A stretch of 51,271 bases of DNA from a virus, in the IMG/VR virus record IMGVR_UViG_3300021964_000101, positions 1 to 51,271 of that record, one strand, 5' to 3'. Position 1 is the first letter of the stretch. Every line of letters starts with the position of its first letter. The notes under the pieces are model-generated. The model was given only the letters and a program-made list of their open reading frames with translations. It searched no databases and was not told the DNA's origin. Position numbers and translations under genes: made by a program. This document shows, piece by piece, positions 25,400 through 32,822 of this stretch.

Positions 25400-26598
25400 T
25401 CAAATACTCCCCTTTCAATATCAATTGATGAATAAATATTTCCGTGCCAACCATTTAATTTATTTTTACTTGTATGTAAAGTTCTAGCGTTATCCCCTTC
25501 TCCTCTACCAATACCTAAGATGATGTCGGCCTCACCGGCCTTACCGGTACGTGAATTATCTAAGTGTTCATAACTAACTTCATGTAAGTTTTGCGCTTCA
25601 TAGCTAGCTTGGGATACAGCCCATACTAAACAATTATGTCGTTTTGCTATTTCTCTTGTTCGAACATAAACTTCTTTTAACTTTTCATCCGTACGATTAA
25701 ATGAACCATTGATATGCACTTTATCTAATTGGTCAATAAACATTACATCTGGATTATATAATCTAGCATAATTATCAATCTCATCAATGTGCGTCCCCAC
25801 ACTATCAAAAACAGTAAGGTAATCTTTTATTTCCGCGTGATATCGCGGTCTAAAATAATCTAGTCTATTTGCTACTTCTTGTTTTGATACTTCAAAATGT
25901 GATTGTATTATTCTTGTTTTAATACGGACAGCCGGCTCTTCATTAGCCCAATATGTTACTTTCTTTTTTTGTTGTATGTACCCGGACGCTAAAAAGCTAG
26001 AAAATGTTGTCTTACCCATTTCTGGTCTAGCTAATAAAATACAAAAGTGTCCCCGGGATAAAGAAGTAATTCTAGTTTGTAATGATTCTAACCTAAAATT
26101 AAATTCTCCTTTATCAACGGAACCATCGAATAGCTCATCAATGTCAGCTTTTATTTCAAAATAACTATCAGCATCAATTAATTCTTGTTCATTTATTCTT
26201 TCTACCATATTTTTTAAACCAGTAATTGCTTCTGGTTTTTCATGGCCATTAAATATATCAACTGCTAATTCGCCAACTTCTTTTGCTTTGCTTCTAATCC
26301 AAAAGTTTTTTATGATATCAATATTTAGTTCCGCATTGAGATTAGTTTCGGGTATTGTATCAATAACTTTACAAATATTGTCATAACTTGATTTAGGTGT
26401 AGCCGGATAAAGGTCAGCATGCATAACCTTTAAATCATTATTTGTTAGTAATTGTTCTGGATGTTTTTCATGTGTTCTTGAAATTAAAGTATATATGATA
26501 TTTAGATTGCTATTAAATGCAGACTTATCAATAAATCTTTTTACTTTATTCCAATTCTCGTAGCTTTTACAAATGCTTAGAACTTGTATTGGTATCAT
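25396..26598 (-). CDS. Replicative DNA helicase (DnaB/T7 gp4 helicase type)
   Basis: This encodes 400 residues. The RecA-like motor shows Walker A ARPEMGKTT (190-198), conserved Glu220 region (YWANEEP), Walker B VMFIDQ (285-290) and motif III VSQASYE (328-334). The N-terminal 150 residues are helical, as in DnaB-type proteins that dock primase. It unwinds DNA 5'-3' ahead of the polymerase. It overlaps the primase gene by 32 nt, so the T7 gp4 functions are here on two polypeptides. Confidence 0.88.
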   Translation of the reverse strand: MIPIQVLSICKSYENWNKVKRFIDKSAFNSNLNIIYTLISRTHEKHPEQLLTNNDLKVMHADLYPATPKSSYDNICKVIDTIPETNLNAELNIDIIKNFWIRSKAKEVGELAVDIFNGHEKPEAITGLKNMVERINEQELIDADSYFEIKADIDELFDGSVDKGEFNFRLESLQTRITSLSRGHFCILLARPEMGKTTFSSFLASGYIQQKKKVTYWANEEPAVRIKTRIIQSHFEVSKQEVANRLDYFRPRYHAEIKDYLTVFDSVGTHIDEIDNYARLYNPDVMFIDQLDKVHINGSFNRTDEKLKEVYVRTREIAKRHNCLVWAVSQASYEAQNLHEVSYEHLDNSRTGKAGEADIILGIGRGEGDNARTLHTSKNKLNGWHGNIYSSIDIERGVFE

Positions 26599-27385
26599 TC
26601 ATCCACCCCCATGCTTTTTTATTTACTTTATCTACCAAATTTTTAATATCATCATAATCCATATTTTTTATATCATCTTCTAAAATTAAAAATTTTGTAT
26701 TCATCACTAAATTTAATTCATCACAAATTGCTGTTGCTTTTTGTGTAGCGTCCCTATCAAGGGCAACACCAACTCTATCATATTGTTTTATCAAATCAAT
26801 ATGTTTTTGTAAAAGGCTTGTTCCAAGTAAAGCTATACCCGTAGCAAATCGGGATAATGCACATGCACTTGCACAATCTTCAACAATAATTGCTGTTTTG
26901 CTTGTACCACAAATAAAAGGATATCTACTTTTACCATAACGATACCACTTTGGTTTCATATCATTTATAGAACGACCAACAGCGTCAACTATATTTCCAT
27001 TTTCATCTTTAACCAAAAAAACTGTTCTTGCTAAATTTTTATCATAGCGAATGTCAGCTAACCCTAAATTCATAGCGTCATAACTCTTTGATTTTCTTAG
27101 ATAATTTATACTATCTACATTAAATTTTGCACTTTCCCAATCGGGCGGTACAAAAAACTTTTCTTCTTCTTTTTCTGTAATTATTTTTTCTTTTCTTTTA
27201 AAAACTTCTTTTGATAGTTTTTCTCTCGATACTCCTCTAGTATCACAATCGGCATGGAAACAATTGTATAAAATATTATTACCATCATGAAAAGCAGAGA
27301 AAGTATTCCTATTAAAACATATAGGGCAATCAATTCTAATTGAAGTATTAGGTTTGAGATTAAGTTTTTCAAATAGTTCTTTCAT
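26567..27385 (-). CDS. DNA primase (zinc finger and TOPRIM)
   Basis: This encodes 272 residues. The zinc finger uses Cys20, Cys23, Cys42 and Cys47 (CPIC, then CFHADC). The TOPRIM core has Glu169 (TAIIVEDC) and the Asp210-x-Asp212 pair (VALDRDA). It matches the primase half of T7 gp4. It is the first gene of the leftward operon. GGGAGT precedes its ATG on the minus strand. Confidence 0.88.
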   Translation of the reverse strand: MKELFEKLNLKPNTSIRIDCPICFNRNTFSAFHDGNNILYNCFHADCDTRGVSREKLSKEVFKRKEKIITEKEEEKFFVPPDWESAKFNVDSINYLRKSKSYDAMNLGLADIRYDKNLARTVFLVKDENGNIVDAVGRSINDMKPKWYRYGKSRYPFICGTSKTAIIVEDCASACALSRFATGIALLGTSLLQKHIDLIKQYDRVGVALDRDATQKATAICDELNLVMNTKFLILEDDIKNMDYDDIKNLVDKVNKKAWGWMNDTNTSSKHL

Positions 27386-27533
27386 GGTACTCCCTTTTTA
27401 TTTTCTTCTATATAAATTTTTTTTCATGTCAATTAAATTTTTTTATTGACAAGTATTTTTTTATCAATAAAAAGGGGGAACCCCCCACCCCCTATAGGGG
27501 AATAGCCGACCAATTATTATAAGGGAGTAAATT
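27386..27533. promoter_or_regulatory. Divergent control region between replication and early blocks
   Basis: This 148-nt stretch separates the two outward-facing blocks. TGTCAAT (27427-27433) and ATTGACA (27445-27451) form an inverted pair, giving a consensus -35 hexamer in each direction. On the plus strand TAAAAA lies 16 nt after TTGACA, the spacing of the other promoters here. The minus -10 is weak. Downstream are a GGGGGAACCCCC stretch, a perfect palindrome CCCCTATAGGGG (27489-27500), and AGCCGACCAATTATTA (27504-27519), the inverse of an element in the 34.7-kb control region. Confidence 0.5.
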
Positions 27534-27707
27534 ATGCAAGATAAAAAATTATTATTACATGTACCCACGGAAATGAAAAAGTGGGCAGATAAAATGTATG
27601 ATGCTGAATTTGAAGGTAAAATGCGTAGTTATCATGAATATAGAAATTTATATTTGCATTATAAAGAGTTAAATGATAGGGGAGTAGAGTATGAGCCAAC
27701 CTTTTGA
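27534..27707 (+). CDS. Small protein, first gene of early block
   Basis: This encodes 57 residues after AAGGGAG, with a start 16 nt before the next gene overlaps its end. The protein is helical and charged with aromatic residues (WADKMYDAEFEGKM, YHEYRNLYLHYKEL). As the gene nearest the divergent promoter it is probably expressed very early. The function is unknown. Confidence 0.65.
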   Translation: MQDKKLLLHVPTEMKKWADKMYDAEFEGKMRSYHEYRNLYLHYKELNDRGVEYEPTF

Positions 27708-28011
27708 ATGGACTAAAGAAAATTATCAAAAAGCTTTAGAGTTGTCTAAAACAAAAATGACAATGACTGAAATTGGGAAAGTGTTGGGTACAACAAAAAA
27801 TGCTGTACTAGGTAAACTACACCGGGAAAAAAAGAAAAATGGATACAAGAAAAATCAAAACCGAAACACCCGGGGCCCTAGTCATAATTACTATTTTAAA
27901 ACAATTGGCAAAAACACATGCACGTTATGTAATAAAGAGTTTGATATACAGAGTAAGTTTGATAGGTTTTGTATGTCATGTAAAAAAACTGATTTTTATA
28001 GGAGTGGATAA
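27691..28011 (+). CDS. GcrA-like transcription regulator with C-terminal zinc motif
   Basis: This encodes 106 residues. WTKENYQKALELSKTKMTMT and then EIGKVLGTTKNAVLGKLHR (27-45) follow the GcrA helix-turn-helix pattern, including Trp7-Thr8 and the NAVxGKxHR signature. A four-cysteine zinc motif (Cys77, 80, 94, 97) lies at the C-terminus, as in many GcrA proteins. GcrA is an alphaproteobacterial cell-cycle regulator that acts with sigma-70 at methylated promoters. A phage copy could redirect host transcription. It overlaps both neighbours. Confidence 0.75.
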   Translation: MSQPFEWTKENYQKALELSKTKMTMTEIGKVLGTTKNAVLGKLHREKKKNGYKKNQNRNTRGPSHNYYFKTIGKNTCTLCNKEFDIQSKFDRFCMSCKKTDFYRSG

Positions 28012-28283
28012 TGAAAGAAAGAACTAAATATTACGCAGAATTGACAATGATGGAACCTCATAAACGAAATTCTTTTGATAAAGATTATATGAGAGGAAAA
28101 GCTAACGCATTTTTATTTACTTTAAATGCTTTAACACTTTCTGAAGAAGATAATCCTGTTGATTTGCTAAAGTATGTAGAAAAATACGTTAAAAATGAAT
28201 TAAAAAAGATAGGTATTGTACCTCATCCGTTACAAAAATTAGATTTTAAAAAACTAGGAGTGGATAATGAAAATAGAAGTTAA
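28011..28283 (+). CDS. Hypothetical early protein
   Basis: This encodes 90 residues. The start overlaps the previous stop (TAATG). It is helical and charged, with a conserved-looking RNSFDKDYMRGKANAFLFTL segment near 19-38. The next small gene begins inside its 3' end. No family is recognised. Confidence 0.65.
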   Translation: MKERTKYYAELTMMEPHKRNSFDKDYMRGKANAFLFTLNALTLSEEDNPVDLLKYVEKYVKNELKKIGIVPHPLQKLDFKKLGVDNENRS

Positions 28284-28383
28284 AACAGAGGATTGTGTTT
28301 ATATTACTATCAATGGATATGTTTATTATATTGATGACTCAACCGGGGAAAGGATAATGAAAAAATGGAAAGAAAAGAAGTAA
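28267..28383 (+). CDS. 38-residue early peptide
   Basis: The ATG follows AGGAGTGG and overlaps the end of the previous gene; the next gene starts inside it. It has beta-hairpin-like sequence (IEVKTEDCVYITINGYVYYI) and a Lys-rich tail. The chain of overlaps supports translation. The function is unknown. Confidence 0.6.
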   Translation: MKIEVKTEDCVYITINGYVYYIDDSTGERIMKKWKEKK

Positions 28384-28583
28384 ACAAAAGGCTATACGAA
28401 TTAAAAGTAGATGTTCTTGAAACTAGAATTTATCATGTATACGCTGAAGATGAGTCTGAATTAAACGATTTATGGATGTCTGGTAAAGCATGTAAGGGTG
28501 AACCCGCTAGAATAGATTATGTCAGACAAAGTAAAAGGGGTTGGAAAATGATTAAAAATAAAGAGAATGTCAAAACAAATTAA
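28365..28583 (+). CDS. Small hypothetical early protein
   Basis: This encodes 72 residues, overlapping both neighbours by 16 to 19 nt. It combines a strand-rich centre (LKVDVLETRIYHVYAEDESE) with a basic C-terminus. The pattern resembles small DpnD/PcfM-like phage proteins, but the match is too weak to name. Confidence 0.6.
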   Translation: MERKEVNKRLYELKVDVLETRIYHVYAEDESELNDLWMSGKACKGEPARIDYVRQSKRGWKMIKNKENVKTN

Positions 28584-28911
28584 ATTACCAAAGTATGTTA
28601 CTATTGGGGCTTACAAAGTCGAACTTGTCAAAATAGCCCATGAAATAGCATATGAGAGTTCAGATTATCAAGGCAGTTTTGTCAGTAATCCACCCTTAAA
28701 AATATTTTTAGATGAAGATATAATTAATAGTGGGGGTATGGACGCGGTTAATTTAGTTTTACATGAACTTTGTCACGTTGGTTTTTATCAATACGGAATG
28801 AAAGATAAAGATGAAGAGCATATTGTAAATAGTTATGGAAATTTTTTAACAGAGGTGTTAATGAGAAGTGAAATAAAGGAGTGGTTAGTATGGCAAATAA
28901 AAAATGCATGA
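28567..28911 (+). CDS. Putative zinc metalloprotease-like protein (HExxH)
   Basis: This encodes 114 residues. The motif VLHELCHVGFYQYG gives His66-Glu67-x-x-His70, with acidic residues Glu83/Glu84 in a following helix as possible third zinc ligand. The fold size is that of small SprT-like or ImmA-like gluzincins found in phages. It might cut a host protein or be a catalytically inactive scaffold. A zinc-ribbon gene overlaps its 3' end. Confidence 0.7.
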   Translation: MSKQIKLPKYVTIGAYKVELVKIAHEIAYESSDYQGSFVSNPPLKIFLDEDIINSGGMDAVNLVLHELCHVGFYQYGMKDKDEEHIVNSYGNFLTEVLMRSEIKEWLVWQIKNA

Positions 28912-29060
28912 AGTGTGAAAATAAGTTAGCTACCATAAGATACAAAGATACTAAGTGGTATTGTACTTTATGCTATATAAAATTATTTCATGCTGTGGAT
29001 AACTTTGCAAAAATTTTATTGACAGCAAAAAACAAAGAGTTTAAAAGAGATAGTGTTTAG
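28890..29060 (+). CDS. 56-residue zinc-ribbon protein
   Basis: The ATG follows AAGGAG and overlaps the end of the HExxH gene. Two CxxC knuckles (Cys6-Cys9 and Cys25-Cys28) are 16 residues apart, giving a zinc ribbon, followed by an amphipathic helix (IKLFHAVDNFAKILLTAK). The stop codon lies inside the first hairpin of the structured RNA region that follows. Small zinc ribbons often bind nucleic acid or RNA polymerase, but no target is visible. Confidence 0.7.
   Translation: MANKKCMKCENKLATIRYKDTKWYCTLCYIKLFHAVDNFAKILLTAKNKEFKRDSV
29019..29045 (+). promoter_or_regulatory. Candidate promoter for the structured RNA region
   Basis: TTGACA at 29019-29024 matches the -35 consensus exactly. TTTAAA (29040-29045), 15 nt later, is a four-of-six -10 match. 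Transcription would start about 29052, at the base of the first helix. The site lies within the end of the zinc-ribbon gene. The short spacer and poor -10 keep this tentative. Confidence 0.35.
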
Positions 29061-29610
29061 TGAAAGCTAAACGCTTGGGTGGTTGTTCTCGACAACACAA
29101 AAAACGGGAAACATGTTTAGGAGTGGGCATGGTAGATATATCTGTAAGTCCTTTTCCTAACACAAGAATAAAAAAGATGTACCAAGTTTGGTAGACGATT
29201 TGGTAAGCCTTTATTCTTGTTAAGTCTACCAACAAGATAAGCCGTGTTAAAGCGTGTGCTGTCTTAGTAGGTAATGACAATGTAAAACTGGTTTGAAACG
29301 TTTTTGTTGTTACCTACACTAAGTTTATGTGAGGGTTATAGTCACTATTAGTGGTATACGAAAGTATACAAGGTAATTGTTCGTCTATTGATAACTTCAT
29401 TAAGTTGGCGGCTCGTGATAGTAGCGAGTTAAAAAGGCAGACTAAAAGCAGATGTAAATAGCCATATGTAGCCTTCACATAAATTTAGTTTTTAATCAGA
29501 ATAAGTCTGGTTAGAAAAGAAGGACATAATATGTAGTATCGCCGTATTTCATATAATCCTTCTAACATTATGGTAGATATTGTTTTATAAATGGTGTCTA
29601 CCATAATTAG
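29050..29610 (+). ncRNA. Candidate large structured noncoding RNA (about 560 nt)
   Basis: No plausible gene occupies this stretch, but it is full of complementary segments. Examples: 29053-60 with 29067-74; 29162-72 with 29210-20 (11 perfect pairs); 29267-80 with 29304-17 (14 pairs, two G-U); 29319-34 with 29473-88 (16 pairs, two G-U); a perfect hairpin 29354-59/29364-69 with GAAA loop; 29510-14 plus 29520-24 with 29557-66; and 29567-78 with 29596-607 (12 pairs). Pseudoknots are possible between 29188-96 and 29224-32 (9 perfect) and between 29438-43 and 29504-09. Size and style recall large phage RNAs such as GOLLD and ROOL, but no homology is claimed. The strand is inferred from the neighbouring genes and promoter. 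Confidence 0.65.
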
Positions 29611-29622
29611 TAAGGGAGTTAC

Positions 29623-30066
29623 ATGAAAAGAATAAATCCAGAAACTGGCAAACCATTTAAGCAAGGGGATACCCGGGAAGATGGATACCTTTTTAAAGGG
29701 TACAAACTTAGTCTTGGTGTAAAGAAAAATGGGTTTTACGGCGAGTATTGGTACAACCCTTTATCGTATAAAAAACTTTGTGAAGATAACAAAAAAGATA
29801 AAAAAAGAATCTATAATTTTATTACAAAATTTTTAAATAAATGGAAAAGTTTAAAAGGTTGTCATTATTGTCATAATGAATTTAGACCGACAAGCTTACA
29901 ATTTCATCACATTGATAGAAAAACAAAATCTAATAATGTTTCAGAAATGTGGCGAAGTAGTTGGAAAAGTATTGTTAAATTAAAAAATGAAATTAGAAAA
30001 TGTCATGTTACTTGCTATAATTGTCATACATTAATTACTATGGGGGAAAATAAAAATGTCAGCTAA
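29623..30066 (+). CDS. HNH endonuclease
   Basis: This encodes 147 residues after AAGGGAG. The zinc-binding HNH fold shows Cys80-x-x-Cys83, the catalytic-type LQFHHIDRKTKSNNV (His95/His96) and Cys131-x-x-Cys134-His. The N-terminus (ETGKPFKQGDTREDGYLFKGY) resembles sequence-recognition segments of free-standing phage HNH homing enzymes. It should nick or cut DNA, and may be a selfish element or serve in competition or host DNA breakdown. It begins 13 nt after the structured RNA region. Confidence 0.85.
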   Translation: MKRINPETGKPFKQGDTREDGYLFKGYKLSLGVKKNGFYGEYWYNPLSYKKLCEDNKKDKKRIYNFITKFLNKWKSLKGCHYCHNEFRPTSLQFHHIDRKTKSNNVSEMWRSSWKSIVKLKNEIRKCHVTCYNCHTLITMGENKNVS

Positions 30067-30379
30067 TGATTGGAATTTAATTGACGCGGACTTGTCAAAA
30101 TATTCAAACACAAAATTTAAAGCGGGTGGTCGGCTATATTTTATAAAGCCCGGCAGAAAAAATGTCAGCATTTATGAGTTGTCAGTAAGAAAAAATGTCA
30201 GCCTTAGAATGTCAGCCTTACCCAAATTTTTTATTGATGAAGCCGATAAGCTTCAACAATCTATCTTAAATAAATATCCTAACACATTGAAAAATATATA
30301 TAAAACTTTTATGTTATTTAAACAAAAAACAAATATTGAAAAAAATATATTAGATACCCTAAAAAAATATAAAAAATAA
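30056..30379 (+). CDS. Hypothetical early protein
   Basis: This encodes 107 residues, overlapping the HNH gene by 11 nt. It is basic and partly repetitive: RKNVS occurs at two places and the DNA word AATGTCAGC recurs through the first third. The C-terminus is a Lys-rich helix. TGGTCGGCTAT (30127-30137) within it matches the control-region element. The function is unknown. Confidence 0.6.
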   Translation: MSANDWNLIDADLSKYSNTKFKAGGRLYFIKPGRKNVSIYELSVRKNVSLRMSALPKFFIDEADKLQQSILNKYPNTLKNIYKTFMLFKQKTNIEKNILDTLKKYKK

Positions 30380-30444
30380 TATTTGATTATTTTATTAATA
30401 ATGTTTAACTAGCTTTATTAATTTTTAACAAGGGAGTTTTAAAA

Positions 30445-30846
30445 ATGGAATTAATAAAAGGTAGTATACCTCATCACATACAAAAAATTGCAGGTAATCA
30501 AGGAATATTTTACATGGAGTTTTTGAAAAAAGATAAAAGACTTTATGTTATAAAAAAATATAATGATGGTTCAGAGTCGCAAATATTAAATCCCGATTAT
30601 GGTAAAAATACAATTTTACGAAAAGGCAACTTTAGGCTAGGCGTTACAAAATTTTTAAAAGGTAAAAAAAGAACTACTGACCCTAGCGCATATTTGATAG
30701 CTTATGATATGAATAAAAAAGGTTATAGAAATATTTTATATAATAACATTCAAAAAATTGTAGCTAATAAAAAAACATATGAAGTAAAAGTCATTGATAC
30801 AAAACATTTTAGACTTGGTTTAATTAGTGAAGGTAAAAAAAAATGA
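30445..30846 (+). CDS. Hypothetical basic early protein
   Basis: This encodes 133 residues after AAGGGAG. It is basic and beta-rich (KKDKRLYVIKKYNDGSESQI, FRLGVTKFLKG), suggesting a nucleic-acid-binding fold. It overlaps the GP88-like gene by 4 nt, so the two are probably coupled. No family is recognised. Confidence 0.65.
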   Translation: MELIKGSIPHHIQKIAGNQGIFYMEFLKKDKRLYVIKKYNDGSESQILNPDYGKNTILRKGNFRLGVTKFLKGKKRTTDPSAYLIAYDMNKKGYRNILYNNIQKIVANKKTYEVKVIDTKHFRLGLISEGKKK

Positions 30847-31556
30847 TTAAAGGTAATGCAAAACTTCGAGAATATACGACTATTTATCAAAAAAATGTAA
30901 AAACTATAAATTCACTTAAAGATTATGAAAGTTATGGCCATAAGTTGCTTAAACAATCTAACAATAAAAAATTAGGAAAAGTTGTTAAAAAGGGCAAGTA
31001 TAAAGGCCGGGCGCTTATTTCATTGAGTTTAGTTGAGCGTGAAATGGGTTGCCCCCGGTCTTGCCACCATTGGAACAGCTGTTATGGGAATAATATGCCT
31101 TTTGCTCATAGATTTAAAACTGATAACGATATATTATTTTGTTCAATATTAAAAAATGAAATACTTAATTTACTTAAAAAGCACAAAGCCGGTATTCATA
31201 TTCGGCTGCATGTATTAGGTGATTTTTTCAGTAATTATTATATAGATTTTTGGCGGTCTATTTTATTTAATAATGAAAAAGTCAGTATTTATGGATATAC
31301 AGCGCATAAGCCAACAAGTGAACTAGGTAAACAAATTAAACATGTAATTGATAAAATGAGTTTTGAGCGGTTCGCTATTCGTTTTAGTAATTCTAACGTT
31401 AATTTATCGGCTAATAGTACAGAATATAAGCCCCGGGTAATAGGTCAATTAAAGGGCCTTATATGTCCCGAACAAGATAACAAAGTTGATAGTTGCTCAA
31501 ATTGTGCGCTTTGTTGGAATGATAAGGCGCAACAAATCCTATTTAAAACGCATTAA
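30843..31556 (+). CDS. GP88-like cysteine-rich protein
   Basis: This encodes 237 residues. The N-terminal cysteine set (MGCPRSCHHWNSCYG; Cys70, 74, 80), the central block IRLHVLGDFFS (120-130) and the C-terminal set CPEQ...SCSNCALCW (Cys208, 218, 221, 224) match the phage Gene product 88 family, first named in mycobacteriophages. Its function is unknown; metal or Fe-S binding is likely from the cysteines. It is placed among candidate host-takeover genes. Confidence 0.8.
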   Translation: MIKGNAKLREYTTIYQKNVKTINSLKDYESYGHKLLKQSNNKKLGKVVKKGKYKGRALISLSLVEREMGCPRSCHHWNSCYGNNMPFAHRFKTDNDILFCSILKNEILNLLKKHKAGIHIRLHVLGDFFSNYYIDFWRSILFNNEKVSIYGYTAHKPTSELGKQIKHVIDKMSFERFAIRFSNSNVNLSANSTEYKPRVIGQLKGLICPEQDNKVDSCSNCALCWNDKAQQILFKTH

Positions 31557-31561
31557 TTACT

Positions 31562-31756
31562 ATGATACAACTTAAACTTAAATTTAGTAAAAATACCCTT
31601 TTAAAACATGGGTATAGCTTAAATAATAATATTATTTCATTTAACCTAAATAATGGCCATTTATTAAAATTAGAAATAGATAGTATTAATAACATGGAAG
31701 TGAAAAAAATTATTGTAAATAAACAAAGTAATGATAAAAAGGGGGTAGCGCAATAA
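31562..31756 (+). CDS. Small hypothetical protein
   Basis: This encodes 64 residues just downstream of the GP88-like gene. It shows beta-strand alternation (IQLKLKFSKNTLLKHGYSL, HLLKLEIDSI) and a Lys-rich end. The ribosome-binding site is poor, so expression by coupling is assumed. The function is unknown. Confidence 0.5.
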   Translation: MIQLKLKFSKNTLLKHGYSLNNNIISFNLNNGHLLKLEIDSINNMEVKKIIVNKQSNDKKGVAQ

Positions 31757-31792
31757 TGCGCTATTTTAAACTTTTAAAAAGGGAGTTTTATT

Positions 31793-32794
31793 ATGACTAC
31801 TATAATTCATAATGACATTAATAATTTGGATGCTTTTAAACTTGATATAAAAGAAGTTTGGGAGCCTACAATTGAAACTAAATTTGGGCCGGTAAAATTA
31901 GAAGGCCAAAAAATATTGTTTGAAAAAAATTCTTTAGCGCCTTTAGGTCGCTCAAGGTCAAAACAATATAAACTTATTGACCCTAAAAAACTTTTTTCTG
32001 CTCACGCTAAAAAACTTATTTCTGATAATAAAATCAATATGAATAATATTGAAGTTCATGATAGTATTTTTGAAGGCGGGAAAAAACAGAAAAGAAGTAT
32101 TATTTTTAAGGATTATTCCATAAAAGATAGTAGCGGGTCTACTGTTTTTATGCGCTCCGATACTTATAACAGCGTTGATATGTCCTGGATGTTTCAAAAT
32201 CATACTGGAGCATTCAGAGATAGTTGCGCCAATGGTTGCGTTTTTGGGGGTCAACGACTCTATCACACTAAACAAAAACACACTTTAAATTTAAATATAC
32301 CTAGCATTTTAAAACAAGTTTCAGAGACCCTTGAAATTTGGGCTAATAATAAAGATACCATGAAAAAATATATGGATATTAAAATTGATTACAAACAGGT
32401 TGCTTTTTTATTATGTGAAACAATTTGTAAAAAAATTAATTCACTTTCAAAATATGGTATTCAAGAAAAAGTTTCAGTTAATAAAAAACTACTGGAATAT
32501 TTTTTAAATAAATTTGACGAGCAACAAGGCGCTTTAGGTAATACAGTTTGGAATTTTTACAATTGTCTTACTTATTACTCGAGTCATATTAATGATACAT
32601 TTACTAGAATTGATGACAGGGGAATTGAAAAAGAAATCAAAATGACCCGCGCCGGTTCTAATGTACATACAGCGCAAGTAAAACGTGAGGAAAAAGTAAG
32701 AGATTTATTAAACGATAAACTTTTCATTGCGTTTATTGATGGTAAAGGGCTTAATATTCCTATGGGGTGGAGTATTGAAAAACAGGTAAATTAA
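31793..32794 (+). CDS. DUF932-like phage/plasmid protein
   Basis: This encodes 333 residues after AAAGGGAG. The central block (about 110-160, with MRSDTYNSVDMSWMFQNHTG and CANGCVFGG) and the C-terminal WNFYNCLTYYSSH segment (256-268) resemble DUF932, a family common on phages and plasmids. Its role is unknown; links to replication or anti-restriction have been suggested by context only. The gene ends the main early operon before short membrane peptides. Confidence 0.65.
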   Translation: MTTIIHNDINNLDAFKLDIKEVWEPTIETKFGPVKLEGQKILFEKNSLAPLGRSRSKQYKLIDPKKLFSAHAKKLISDNKINMNNIEVHDSIFEGGKKQKRSIIFKDYSIKDSSGSTVFMRSDTYNSVDMSWMFQNHTGAFRDSCANGCVFGGQRLYHTKQKHTLNLNIPSILKQVSETLEIWANNKDTMKKYMDIKIDYKQVAFLLCETICKKINSLSKYGIQEKVSVNKKLLEYFLNKFDEQQGALGNTVWNFYNCLTYYSSHINDTFTRIDDRGIEKEIKMTRAGSNVHTAQVKREEKVRDLLNDKLFIAFIDGKGLNIPMGWSIEKQVN

Positions 32795-32822
32795 GGGGGT
32801 ACACATAGAGGAATTTATTCTT

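Noticed and set aside
29041-29280. Minus-strand 79-codon frame in the structured RNA region
   Set aside because: It has no ribosome-binding site or coding character and lies across paired segments of the RNA.
29050-30066. Group I intron with HNH homing endonuclease
   Set aside because: Crossing helices and an HNH gene are suggestive, but the spacing of P3- and P7-like strands is wrong, P and Q core elements were not found, and no split gene flanks the region.
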